The position numbers were made by a program, and so were the translations under genes. From IMG/VR virus record IMGVR_UViG_3300017769_000085, positions 1-29,454 of that record: a stretch of 29,454 nt of DNA. One strand, written 5' to 3'. This DNA is from a virus. Below, piece by piece: positions 13,807-20,053 of the stretch (position 1 is the first letter of the stretch; each line of letters opens with the position of its first letter). The notes under the pieces are model-generated. The model did no database searches. It had not been told where the DNA came from and worked only from the letters and a program-made list of their open reading frames with translations.

Positions 13807-14378
13807 TATTTCTTGTCTATTAAATCAAAATCGCCATTCAAGTAATCCTCGAAGTCTTCTCCAAATTTACTCTGGAGTATCTCCTTGTAATTCTTACAAC
13901 TATTAAAAATAGACGTAACTGATATCTTGGTTTCTTTAGCTAATTTACGCATACTCATATCGGTCTTATAATATAGCTTAAATAGCTTTTTATCATACCA
14001 ATGATCCCAAGATTCAACCTCTTGATTTATCTTCCTTAGAATGTACTCCTCAGCCTCCTCTCTCTCATAATTAACCTCTTCATAAACAACCCTATCTGAG
14101 CTGTCAAATACATAATCATTAGTATAATTATCTATACTATATATCACATACTTAGATTTGGCCTTAGAGTAATCACTCCAAAGATTCTTTATAGTTACAT
14201 AAACATAGAATTTATTTATCTCGGTTTCATTATACATTATCTTCTCAGGATTATCAATATACTTATTTAGTCTAAGATAAGTCTCATGAACAAAGTCCTC
14301 GACTATATCTTCAGGGATGCCAATTGACAAACCCATAGCGACCCAAGTATTATGATTTTTACTGAGAATCTCTAACAT
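13806..14378 (-). CDS. Sigma-70-family-like transcription factor (190 aa)
   Basis: A 190-residue protein. Residues 22-42 (PEDIVEDFVHETYLRLNKYI) match sigma region 2.1-2.2, the part that binds RNA polymerase. Residues about 145-175 (MSMRKLAKETKISVTSIFNS) form a helix-turn-helix like region 4.2. The middle is Glu-rich and variable. The size fits ECF-type or phage late sigma factors. It may direct late transcription in a genome where consensus host promoters are rare. The start overlaps the preceding 55-codon gene by 20 nt. Confidence 0.7.
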   Translation of the reverse strand: MLEILSKNHNTWVAMGLSIGIPEDIVEDFVHETYLRLNKYIDNPEKIMYNETEINKFYVYVTIKNLWSDYSKAKSKYVIYSIDNYTNDYVFDSSDRVVYEEVNYEREEAEEYILRKINQEVESWDHWYDKKLFKLYYKTDMSMRKLAKETKISVTSIFNSCKNYKEILQSKFGEDFEDYLNGDFDLIDKK

Positions 14379-14526
14379 TAAGTGGTATATGTATAAAAAC
14401 TATTCCTAAACTAATCCTAAATAAATCAAAAACAATATCCCCATTTTCAAGGTCTGAATGCGGTACATCCTCTAAATAGTCTATTCCAATAATAAACCCT
14501 TTAATAAATTCTAATTGTATATTCAT
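14359..14526 (-). CDS. Small hydrophobic protein (55 aa)
   Basis: A 55-residue protein starting MNIQLEFIKGFIIGIDYLED. An in-frame TTG lies at 14574, but the ATG at 14526 is in an ATGA overlap with the upstream 40-codon gene, so I choose it. The C-terminal part (FDLFRISLGIVFIHIPLNV) is hydrophobic and may associate with a membrane. No family recognised. Confidence 0.55.
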   Translation of the reverse strand: MNIQLEFIKGFIIGIDYLEDVPHSDLENGDIVFDLFRISLGIVFIHIPLNVRDSQ

Positions 14527-14645
14527 ATCGTATATTTTAATTTCTTTATCACTACTAACAATAAGTAAGTCCAAAGAGTACTGGTTAACATAAACCCTGA
14601 AATTAACAGGATGTAAGTGAAAAACTTTTTTATTAATTGTCTCAT
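14523..14645 (-). CDS. Small single-pass membrane protein (40 aa)
   Basis: A 40-residue protein starting MRQLIKKFFTYILLISGFML and ending VIKKLKYTI. Residues about 8-33 are hydrophobic with basic flanks on both sides, a clear single transmembrane helix. ATGA overlaps on both sides (with the resolvase-like gene upstream and the 55-codon gene downstream) make it very likely translated. Function unknown. Confidence 0.65.
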   Translation of the reverse strand: MRQLIKKFFTYILLISGFMLTSTLWTYLLLVVIKKLKYTI

Positions 14646-15088
14646 TTTCTTGAATTTTGGTTTTCTAATATTAACTCTATAACCCTATCACATTCTTTTT
14701 GGTTTTGTGGTTTGTATAGGGTATGTTCAGGATATTGCTTTGTTATTAATCTTTTAAACAATTTCCATCGCATAGGGAATGTTTCATTAGCCCTACCTTT
14801 AGTTTCAATTATAAAATCTTTACCAATAAAGTCTGGTGTGTATTTAATAGGTAATATTGTTTTAGAACCTCTATTCTTAAATTCACCTTTACTATTAGCC
14901 TGTCTCTCATAGCTTTCATTAGAAAATGAAAATCCATCTATCAGCACAAAGGTCTCACCTTCGTATTCAGATTTAATTTTATTTTTCTTTAACGCTATAT
15001 ACATATATCTTTCTAATCCAGAAGAAAAGTTAACTCCATTGTAAGTTATTTTTTTTGACTCTACTCTCTTCTTATACTTTCTTCTCAT
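14642..15088 (-). CDS. T7 endonuclease I-like Holliday-junction resolvase
   Basis: A 148-residue basic protein with the PD-(D/E)XK core in order: Glu26 in NFSSGLERYM, Asp86 in KYTPDFIGKD, then Glu95-x-Lys97 in FIIETKGRAN, followed by MRWKLFKRLI. This order and length fit the T7 endonuclease I family, which cleaves branched DNA during recombination and packaging. The N-terminus MRRKYKKRVESKK is strongly basic and suits DNA binding. It is linked to its neighbours by ATGA overlaps and sits beside the ATPase, ERF and exonuclease genes. Confidence 0.8.
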   Translation of the reverse strand: MRRKYKKRVESKKITYNGVNFSSGLERYMYIALKKNKIKSEYEGETFVLIDGFSFSNESYERQANSKGEFKNRGSKTILPIKYTPDFIGKDFIIETKGRANETFPMRWKLFKRLITKQYPEHTLYKPQNQKECDRVIELILENQNSRK

Positions 15089-15147
15089 TTATAATATCTT
15101 GCTATAATCAATGCAATTAAGATAATCAAAAAACAAGTATAGATCAT
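15085..15147 (-). CDS. 20-codon transmembrane micro-ORF
   Basis: A 20-residue peptide, MIYTCFLIILIALIIARYYK, which is essentially one transmembrane helix with a basic end. Its start overlaps the stop of the RepA-like gene as TGATG, and its own TGA overlaps the ATG of the resolvase gene as ATGA. With an overlap on each side, ribosomes would pass through it by re-initiation. Either the peptide or the translational coupling may matter. Too short for any family call. Confidence 0.55.
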   Translation of the reverse strand: MIYTCFLIILIALIIARYYK

Positions 15148-15980
15148 CACACTTTTAAATATTTATTCTTATCAATTTCATCTGGAATAGAATCCAGTAT
15201 ATTAGGCAAACCATTTGAATCTACTTCAAAAGCAAATTTGTCAAATGAGAAGCCTCTACTTCGCATACATTTTACTACTGCTATATTTTTATCTTCAGAC
15301 AGTTCTAGTGATATTTGAGTTTCTGCTTTTTTCTCCAAGAATGAACCTAAGTGTCCTGTAGGCTTTTCTGAATTCCAATTCGAATGAATTGCTGTGATTA
15401 TATGTATATTTAATTCCTGTGTCCATTTCATTAAATATTGAACGAGATTGCTTGATTCTTTAAGATCATTACTATCTAACATTAAATCTACAATACCGTC
15501 TATTATAACTAACCCAATATCATCAGTATTGTTCAAGTGCCAATCAATAAAATCTAATCTTTCTAATGGAGAATACTGTCGTAAAGCATAAGTAAAGTAA
15601 TCATCTGAGTCTCCACAAATATCAGTCACCCTACGGAATACTTTATGAGCATGGAATCTACCTTGCTCAGTATCATAATGTATCAACTTCTTACCTTCTC
15701 TATATCCTTTCATACCTTTAGTGTAGTCTGTTTCTCCACACATATAAGCAGTAGCTATTAGTGAGAGGAAAAATGTCTTTTTGCTTTTTGGAGGAGCTTG
15801 TACAAAACTGAAATTACCATAACTACCAATGCCAATGGGATGAGAATTATAACCACTACTGTAGCCATAAGAAACCGCAATCGGTGGGAGAGGTACATCT
15901 GTTTTAGGGTCAACATAACTATCCTCCAAGATTCTTTTGTATTTTGTTTCATAGTCAATTTTAAGTTGTTTCATATTCAT
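15147..15980 (-). CDS. RepA/DnaB-like replicative ATPase with unusual Walker A
   Basis: A 277-residue RecA-fold protein. The Walker A position reads QAPPKSKKTFF (residues 61-71), keeping Lys68-Thr69 but lacking the usual glycines. LIHYDTEQGR (around Asp103) and the Walker B strand LVIIDG with Asp161 follow, then MKWTQELNIHIITAIHSNWN. This fits phage RepA-like (AAA_25) helicases. It probably drives phage replication, as no DNA polymerase or primase is seen. The start overlaps the preceding gene by 20 nt; MNMK offers ATG at codon 1 or 3. Confidence 0.75.
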   Translation of the reverse strand: MNMKQLKIDYETKYKRILEDSYVDPKTDVPLPPIAVSYGYSSGYNSHPIGIGSYGNFSFVQAPPKSKKTFFLSLIATAYMCGETDYTKGMKGYREGKKLIHYDTEQGRFHAHKVFRRVTDICGDSDDYFTYALRQYSPLERLDFIDWHLNNTDDIGLVIIDGIVDLMLDSNDLKESSNLVQYLMKWTQELNIHIITAIHSNWNSEKPTGHLGSFLEKKAETQISLELSEDKNIAVVKCMRSRGFSFDKFAFEVDSNGLPNILDSIPDEIDKNKYLKV

Positions 15981-16389
15981 CTTTCGTATTGTGAACTATA
16001 GTGTCCATAACAAAAAGTTTTATAGCTTCTGAAACAGAACCATAATCTTTTATTTTATTATTGTTTTGTATATCCAAACCCAATACGTTATGTTCTATGC
16101 TTTTGTAGTTATGTTCAGAAGGAGTCTGTAAAGCTAACTTTAATCTCCTTAAAAGTATTTCAGTTATGAATTCATAAGTGACCTCACTTATATCATCCTG
16201 ATTCAACTCAAATATATGATCTATATAATGGGAGGCTAATCTCTCAAGATATAAAGTCTTTTCCTTGTAATGATTGTCTAAACGAATACAATGTTCAACC
16301 ATTTCATCGAATGCTTTAGATTCCCTCCAAGTAATATTGTTTTGTTTAGATAAATATTCGGACAATATTTTAATCTTGTTTTCTATCAT
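15961..16389 (-). CDS. Hypothetical helical protein upstream of the RepA-like gene (142 aa)
   Basis: A 142-residue protein starting MIENKIKILSEYLSKQNNIT. It is helical and acidic, with CIRLDNHYKEKTLYLERLAS in the middle and an Asn-rich loop near residue 110. It overlaps the RepA-like gene by 20 nt and follows a terminator (16393-16419), so reading past that terminator or a hidden promoter is needed. It could be a helicase loader by position alone. No family recognised. Confidence 0.65.
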   Translation of the reverse strand: MIENKIKILSEYLSKQNNITWRESKAFDEMVEHCIRLDNHYKEKTLYLERLASHYIDHIFELNQDDISEVTYEFITEILLRRLKLALQTPSEHNYKSIEHNVLGLDIQNNNKIKDYGSVSEAIKLFVMDTIVHNTKDEYETT

Positions 16390-16392
16390 AAT

Positions 16393-16419
16393 AAAAAAAA
16401 GGTGGCTTTTACACCACCC
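16393..16419 (-). terminator. Intrinsic terminator after the SSB-like gene
   Basis: On the minus strand GGTGGT (16418-16413) pairs with GCCACC (16406-16401) around a 6-nt loop, followed by eight T (16400-16393). It lies 10 nt past the SSB-like stop and ends just before the ATG of the next gene at 16389, separating ERF/SSB from downstream replication genes. Confidence 0.75.
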
Positions 16420-16428
16420 TTATTTAAC

Positions 16429-16695
16429 TTAGAAAGGCAATCCGTCTGTTGCGACTTTAACTTCACTTGGTTTATTATTACCATAGAAGATTCCATTACC
16501 TAAATAAACTCTATCTTTCTTAGCTTCTCTCTCTTCTTTAGTTTGGGACATAATCACAGAAGCGTTGTTCCCATACTCATCTTTCTCATCATTAATAAAT
16601 ACAGTAACATTTATATAGCTACCTTTTTTACCTTTGATTATTTTAGATTTTTCAATCTTTTCTAAATTTATACTTGCATTTACAAGACCACTCAT
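16429..16695 (-). CDS. SSB-like single-strand DNA binding protein (88 aa)
   Basis: An 88-residue protein starting MSGLVNASINLEKIEKSKII. Beta-rich pattern with KGKKGSYINVTVFINDEKDE and a C-terminal KVATDGLPF, resembling the acidic-hydrophobic tip (DDDIPF) of SSB proteins that recruits partners. Short OB-like proteins of this type follow ERF genes in many phages. It lies 17 nt downstream of the ERF gene. It is shorter than bacterial SSB and lacks the Gly/Gln linker. Confidence 0.65.
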   Translation of the reverse strand: MSGLVNASINLEKIEKSKIIKGKKGSYINVTVFINDEKDEYGNNASVIMSQTKEEREAKKDRVYLGNGIFYGNNKPSEVKVATDGLPF

Positions 16696-16712
16696 AATAA
16701 ATAATTAATTAA

Positions 16713-17267
16713 TTAAACAAAACTTTCTAACTCTTTTTTAAGTGTAGAGCTTACACTATACTTTTTAAGGACTTCACTTACATCCCCTCCACTTTTGACA
16801 TAACTAACAACCCTATCATAAGCAGCATCTTTCTTATTAAGAGATGGCCTAGAAGATATGTTAGTTGTTTTATGGTCATTAGTAGCATCAGCATCTTTAG
16901 TATCATCCAGAAGGAATAAATTACCAAGAGCATATTTTTTTGCATAAGAAGATGCAGCACCAGACTTTTGTGGCATTTGCATACCTTTTGCGTTTAATTC
17001 TACAAAAGCATCATCTGTAGCTTCTATAAATGAATTAGGGTCTTCTGCATCTATTACTTTAGCCGTAGCAGTAACACATGGCATACCACATATTTCTTTT
17101 GTAACATTATTTACCTTGACAGCTACTTTATATTTAGCCTCGTAAGGTTTAAGTGCTTCCAGAATATCCTCTGCACTTCTGTACTTGTAATTACCAAACT
17201 TATTGATTTGATTCTTAGGAGCTTTTAACTCTGTCTGAATCGCTAGTAGTTTTTCTACAATATTCAT
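16713..17267 (-). CDS. erf: ERF-family single-strand annealing recombinase
   Basis: A 184-residue protein with the ERF-family pattern: QINKFGNYKYRSAEDILEAL near the start, a beta-rich middle with MPCVTATAKVIDAED, then KSGAASSYAKKYALGNLFLL (about residues 101-120), which matches the conserved SYarKYaL signature. Such proteins anneal complementary strands during phage recombination and circularisation. The C-terminal part is polar and likely an interaction tail. It lies between the 64-codon gene and the SSB-like gene; the RecE-like exonuclease at 11361..12158 supplies the complementary activity. Confidence 0.9.
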   Translation of the reverse strand: MNIVEKLLAIQTELKAPKNQINKFGNYKYRSAEDILEALKPYEAKYKVAVKVNNVTKEICGMPCVTATAKVIDAEDPNSFIEATDDAFVELNAKGMQMPQKSGAASSYAKKYALGNLFLLDDTKDADATNDHKTTNISSRPSLNKKDAAYDRVVSYVKSGGDVSEVLKKYSVSSTLKKELESFV

Positions 17268-17277
17268 AATATATAAT

Positions 17278-17472
17278 TTAATCGATTATTAATTCTTCCT
17301 TAACTATTTCCTTTCTTACAACATCCTTATACATAGCAGGACATTCAGGATCAGTTACCTCAAACAAGAAAGTTCTAAGTCTATCTATTTCCTTGCTCTG
17401 TTCTCCAACCTTACTTTCTAACGCACTTATTCTAGCTGTAAAGTAAGATGATAAATCATAAAAATGTTTCAT
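17278..17472 (-). CDS. Small coiled-coil protein, first gene of the ERF operon (64 aa)
   Basis: A 64-residue protein starting MKHFYDLSSYFTARISALES. Residues 15-37 (ISALESKVGEQSKEIDRLRT) show heptad spacing of a coiled coil; the end is acidic, EIVKEELIID. It is followed by the ERF gene after 10 nt. The leader between the promoter at 17618-17649 and this ATG is about 140 nt and contains a terminator hairpin. Function unknown. Confidence 0.65.
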   Translation of the reverse strand: MKHFYDLSSYFTARISALESKVGEQSKEIDRLRTFLFEVTDPECPAMYKDVVRKEIVKEELIID

Positions 17473-17544
17473 AATTTTTAATTTAAGCTAATTTACAAAA
17501 AAAAAGTTATCTACAAATGTTTCAACAAACTTTAACATTTGAGT

Positions 17545-17582
17545 AAAAAAAAGAAGGTAGACTACTTTTTTTCATCTACCCT
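17545..17582 (-). terminator. Terminator / attenuator between M15 gene and replication operon
   Basis: On the minus strand AGGGTAGA (17582-17575) pairs with TCTACCTT (17561-17554) with one G-T pair, then TC... and eight T (17552-17545). It terminates transcripts of the M15 gene and also stands about 30 nt beyond the promoter start at 17612, so it may act as an attenuator for the operon starting at 17472. Confidence 0.7.
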
Positions 17583-17617
17583 CTACTCCAAGAATTAATG
17601 TCCGATTAATTACATAT

Positions 17618-17649
17618 CAAAGATAAATCATGTCATCTAAGAAACCAAA
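17618..17649 (-). promoter_or_regulatory. Bacteroidetes-type promoter for the ERF/replication operon
   Basis: On the minus strand TTTG (17649-17646), 20 nt, then TATCTTTG (17625-17618) match the consensus TTTG-N19-TAnnTTTG. The start of transcription is expected near 17612. It overlaps the last codons of the M15 gene and points to the 64-codon gene and ERF. It is the strongest minus-strand promoter I found. Confidence 0.65.
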
Positions 17650-17998
17650 TCATATTAGGTTTTAAATCATCATTGTCAACATGAATGTATTTACTTCCTA
17701 AACCAAACCTTTTAAAACCAACCATAGATAATGATTCAACTATTTTAAGTCGTTTCTTAGCGTTAACACATTCTATATGAGCTGCCCTACCAATTAAGTG
17801 TGTAGATGTAGTAGATGCCATGAAATGATTTGTATTGTACATAGGAGTTCTATAACCACTAAGTATTTTAAATCTTATCTTTGCTATATCTCTAGCCTCA
17901 TCTAACATTCCTATAAATTCCCTATCCATATACTTATAACCACTACCTAATTGTGTAGGGCAATCAAATTCATCAAATGAAAAATATTTATAATCCAC
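17633..17998 (-). CDS. Second M15-family peptidase-like protein, altered zinc ligand (121 aa)
   Basis: A 121-residue protein sharing the start pattern FSxxEFDCP and the layout of the M15 peptidase at 19068..19424, so the two are paralogues. The M15 zinc motif SxHxxGxAxD is present as STHLIGRAAH: His67 is kept but the Asp ligand is replaced by His74. The third ligand remains as His106 in KYIHVDND. The arginine motif SGYRT is kept. It may still bind zinc through three histidines, or have turned into a binding protein. It is followed by a terminator and by the ERF operon, away from the main lysis cluster. Confidence 0.75.
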   Translation of the reverse strand: MDYKYFSFDEFDCPTQLGSGYKYMDREFIGMLDEARDIAKIRFKILSGYRTPMYNTNHFMASTTSTHLIGRAAHIECVNAKKRLKIVESLSMVGFKRFGLGSKYIHVDNDDLKPNMIWFLR

Positions 17999-18208
17999 AC
18001 AATAAAATTAATTAAAAAAATATATCTTTGCAAAGCAGTAGCAGTAAATCTACTTTAAAAATTACTAGACTTCTATAGGAATATGGTTGGATCAGATAAT
18101 TTGAAATTTTGTTTTTCTAGGGGGCTTTTTCTTTTCTTTCTTTCTTTTTACTCTTTTTCTTTCTTTCTTTTCTTTTAAAGCTATATACTGAGTTTATATA
18201 TACTATGT
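17999..18208. other. Gene-free stretch with mirror repeat
   Basis: No open frame is supported on either strand. The plus strand has a TATCTTTG (18023-18030) that fits a -7 box without a matching -33. A GGGGGC followed by T-rich sequence at 18120-18130 looks like half a terminator but has no C-rich partner. The most notable element is the mirror repeat at 18127-18176, listed separately. Confidence 0.55.
18127..18176. repeat. Homopyrimidine mirror repeat, H-DNA type
   Basis: Two 23-nt arms made only of T and C (18127-18149 and 18154-18176) are exact mirror images about a 4-nt centre ACTC. From the centre outward both arms read T5-C-T3-C-T3-C-T4-C-T4. Mirror-symmetric oligopyrimidine tracts of this length can form intramolecular triplex DNA under supercoiling. 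The minus-strand transcript is pure A/G here and has no ATG. It lies between the lysis cluster and the second M15 gene. Confidence 0.8.
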
Positions 18209-18343
18209 TTAACGACCCTGTCCTCTATAATTCTTTCTGTAGTTCTTAGATGACTTTAGAGAGCTTGTTTTAGACTTAGAGTGTATATTAGGTCGTTTAA
18301 CTTTAGAACGTCCCTTATAAGTGCTTATTTGAAGTTTAGCCAT
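18209..18343 (-). CDS. Small very basic phage protein (44 aa)
   Basis: A 44-residue protein starting MAKLQISTYKGRSKVKRPNI and ending KSSKNYRKNYRGQGR. About one third of the residues are Lys or Arg. I recall near-identical short proteins (type MAKLQISTYKGKSKVKRPGIHAK) from marine Flavobacteriia phages, without known function. The start overlaps the upstream stop as TAATG. Basic, Ser/Lys-rich and disordered-looking; it could bind nucleic acid or a structural component. Confidence 0.75.
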   Translation of the reverse strand: MAKLQISTYKGRSKVKRPNIHSKSKTSSLKSSKNYRKNYRGQGR

Positions 18344-18633
18344 TATTTCTTATCTTCTAATAACTTTTCTATTTTATACTTAATAACTGCATTATCTACC
18401 TTCATTATATTGATTTCATCAACAGCTTTTTGTACTTCCTTAGGAGGCTCAAAACTATTCACCCATCTGTAATTAGATTGCACCTTCTCATCCATTTTAG
18501 ATACTTTAATCTTTAACATCTCTATTTCAGAAGTAAGATTAAACCAGATACTAGCAACTGTAACTACACCTATTATCATACCTATAAGTGCTTTAATATC
18601 TAAACTTATCTTAGAGCTTTCTGTAATATTCAT
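18343..18633 (-). CDS. Membrane-anchored coiled-coil, spanin-like protein (96 aa)
   Basis: A 96-residue protein. Residues 15-33 (ALIGMIIGVVTVASIWFNL) form one N-terminal transmembrane helix; the remainder is a Lys/Glu/Ile helix with coiled-coil character (SEIEMLKIKVSKMDEKVQ). This is the layout of inner-membrane spanins, which link inner and outer membranes at lysis; no lipoprotein partner is visible. It is coupled to the 3-TM holin by a TAATG overlap. Confidence 0.55.
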   Translation of the reverse strand: MNITESSKISLDIKALIGMIIGVVTVASIWFNLTSEIEMLKIKVSKMDEKVQSNYRWVNSFEPPKEVQKAVDEINIMKVDNAVIKYKIEKLLEDKK

Positions 18634-19049
18634 TATTGATGCATCTTATTACCAAACACCTTCTCGACCCCTCTAGAACCGAAGTACCCTCCGATTACAA
18701 TAGAAAGCAATCCAGTTATTGAGTCTAGTGGATAACCTAGATACCATCCTAATACATAACTAACAGTAAGAAAAACTAATGTTAATGGCCTAACATTACT
18801 AGCTAACCAAGAACCACTTCTAGCATCTGCTACCCATCTTCTAGTAGTACCATCAATCTCTGCTCTCTCTATCTCTAACTTCTTCAGTGCCACTTCTTTA
18901 TCAGAATCACTCATATCTGATCCACCAATAATAGCTTGAATAACACTACCTGCCAATGTATCACCTGCAACTGCACCGACTACATTAGGTATTTTGTTTA
19001 GTAAGAATTGACCTACTTTTGTATCTTTAAATTTCTTTTTTTCAGCCAT
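18633..19049 (-). CDS. Holin of the 3-TM / gene-transfer-release type (138 aa)
   Basis: A 138-residue protein with the segment EIERAEIDGTTRRWVADARS followed by WLASNVRPLTLVFLTVSYVL, the usual entry to the 3-TM holin family (PF11351 type). Two hydrophobic helices (about 91-106 and 112-127) end in GVEKVFGNK. The N-terminal region (residues 12-45) is a weaker hydrophobic segment. Holins permeabilise the inner membrane so that the peptidase reaches the cell wall; here the M15 gene is immediately upstream. Confidence 0.75.
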   Translation of the reverse strand: MAEKKKFKDTKVGQFLLNKIPNVVGAVAGDTLAGSVIQAIIGGSDMSDSDKEVALKKLEIERAEIDGTTRRWVADARSGSWLASNVRPLTLVFLTVSYVLGWYLGYPLDSITGLLSIVIGGYFGSRGVEKVFGNKMHQ

Positions 19050-19067
19050 AATGTACTACCTACAGTA

Positions 19068-19424
19068 TTAGTAAGTCCAAACTGAATTTGGCTTGGATTC
19101 ATCGGTATCGCAATGTATGAATGTTTTTGCAACTCCGATACGTTTAAACCCTGCTTTGATAAGGGCATTAAGTATAATGTATCTTTCACTTCCTGAACCA
19201 ACAGCGATGTCTGCTGCGACTCCGATTTTATGACTTGAGTTGGGAACTCCTCCAACCGCCTCATTATGAGATGTTGTTCTGTATCCGCTTGTAATTCTAA
19301 AGGGGATTGCTGCCAAGTCTCTAGCGTGTTCGAGCTTATAAAGAAAGTTAGTATCCATGTTCTTACCTGAATCAGGTAGGCTAGGACAATCAAACTCTGA
19401 AAGGGAAAAGAACTTAAGGTTCAT
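19068..19424 (-). CDS. M15-family peptidase endolysin (118 aa)
   Basis: A 118-residue D-Ala-D-Ala carboxypeptidase / L-Ala-D-Glu endopeptidase type protein. The zinc site is complete: SSHKIGVAAD gives His65 and Asp72, and FIHCDTD gives His104; the substrate-binding SGYRTTSHN is at 46-54. It cleaves peptidoglycan stem peptides at lysis. The ATG overlaps the TGA of the 51-codon membrane gene as ATGA. No signal peptide, so export depends on a holin. A paralogue lies at 17633..17998. Confidence 0.9.
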   Translation of the reverse strand: MNLKFFSLSEFDCPSLPDSGKNMDTNFLYKLEHARDLAAIPFRITSGYRTTSHNEAVGGVPNSSHKIGVAADIAVGSGSERYIILNALIKAGFKRIGVAKTFIHCDTDESKPNSVWTY

Positions 19425-19576
19425 GCGAATATGTTATAAAGTAGCTTCCATATCATAAAAAATAATACGACCGCTATAAATATAATTTTTGTTTTGTTAT
19501 AGTAACCATCACTTTTCCAATTAGAAACTACAAAGTCTGTTACCTTTTCTTTTATTAAATACCAATATTTTTTCAT
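19421..19576 (-). CDS. Small single-pass membrane protein, lysis region (51 aa)
   Basis: A 51-residue protein starting MKKYWYLIKEKVTDFVVSNW; residues 29-49 (TKIIFIAVVLFFMIWKLLYN) form one transmembrane helix. It lies 2 nt after the CDGSH-like gene and overlaps the M15 gene as ATGA. By position it may help lysis as a holin-like or spanin-like factor. Confidence 0.65.
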   Translation of the reverse strand: MKKYWYLIKEKVTDFVVSNWKSDGYYNKTKIIFIAVVLFFMIWKLLYNIFA

Positions 19577-19578
19577 AA

Positions 19579-19653
19579 TTATTGATTTAAGTGGCTACCA
19601 TCACAGTAACCTTCTGGGTTATTTGTGCATCCGCACTCACATTTAGGCTTCAT
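19579..19653 (-). CDS. CDGSH-like iron-sulfur micro-protein (24 aa)
   Basis: A 24-residue peptide, MKPKCECGCTNNPEGYCDGS then HLNQ. It contains a C-x-C-x2-T...P...C-D-G-S-H pattern: Cys5, Cys7, Cys17 and His21 match the four [2Fe-2S] ligands of CDGSH proteins, with one extra residue between Pro and the third Cys and an added Cys9. Known CDGSH domains are about 35-40 residues and dimeric, so this would be a minimal version. The ATG lies 8 nt before the TAA of the upstream gene, and the next ATG follows its stop by 2 nt. Function unknown. Confidence 0.65.
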   Translation of the reverse strand: MKPKCECGCTNNPEGYCDGSHLNQ

Positions 19654-20053
19654 TATTCGGAGGATTATTTTTTAAATCATATTTTAATGCAGCAGATAAT
19701 ATTATCTTATCCATAATTGCATCTTGGTTCTCTAATATTTGTTTTTGTAAATCTATTACCATAGCCTCTAATTGATCTTTAGCTGTTACTAACAATTCAA
19801 TATGATGCTCTTTCTTTTCTATTGTTGCTTTTAATGCATTTATGTCATCTGGCTTTGTTCCACTAATAGCACTTATTAAAACAGGTATTGAAGCTGCAAT
19901 AGAACCTATTAACATTAAAACGATTTCCTTGTTAGATTCTAAAACTGGAAACTGTACAAAAGTTATAATTATCCCTACTATGAAGAAAAATATAAGTAAG
20001 CTACCTAAATAGCTTCTTATCTCTTTTGCTGCACCGTTTTTAGGTAATGTCAT
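19643..20053 (-). CDS. Membrane protein with coiled-coil tail (136 aa)
   Basis: A 136-residue protein. Residues 16-35 (LGSLLIFFFIVGIIITFVQF) and 45-63 (VLMLIGSIAASIPVLISAIS) are two transmembrane helices, followed by a long helix with coiled-coil features (KATIEKKEHHIELLVTAKDQ) and an Asn/Pro-rich end. It fits a holin, a holin-antagonist or an i-spanin variant. The start overlaps the 47-codon gene as ATGA and the gene lies in the lysis region. Confidence 0.65.
   Translation of the reverse strand: MTLPKNGAAKEIRSYLGSLLIFFFIVGIIITFVQFPVLESNKEIVLMLIGSIAASIPVLISAISGTKPDDINALKATIEKKEHHIELLVTAKDQLEAMVIDLQKQILENQDAIMDKIILSAALKYDLKNNPPNNEA

Noticed and set aside
14527-14574. TTG start extending the 55-codon gene upstream
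   Set aside because: The ATG at 14526 is in an ATGA overlap with the upstream membrane-protein gene, and the TTG lies deep inside that gene.
18030-18110. tRNA or riboswitch on the plus strand
   Set aside because: A small AGTAG/CTACT hairpin is present, but no acceptor stem, T-loop or CCA, and no recognised riboswitch core.
18117-18131. Intrinsic terminator at GGGGGC-T5
   Set aside because: No complementary C-rich arm upstream on the plus strand, and no T-run on the minus strand.
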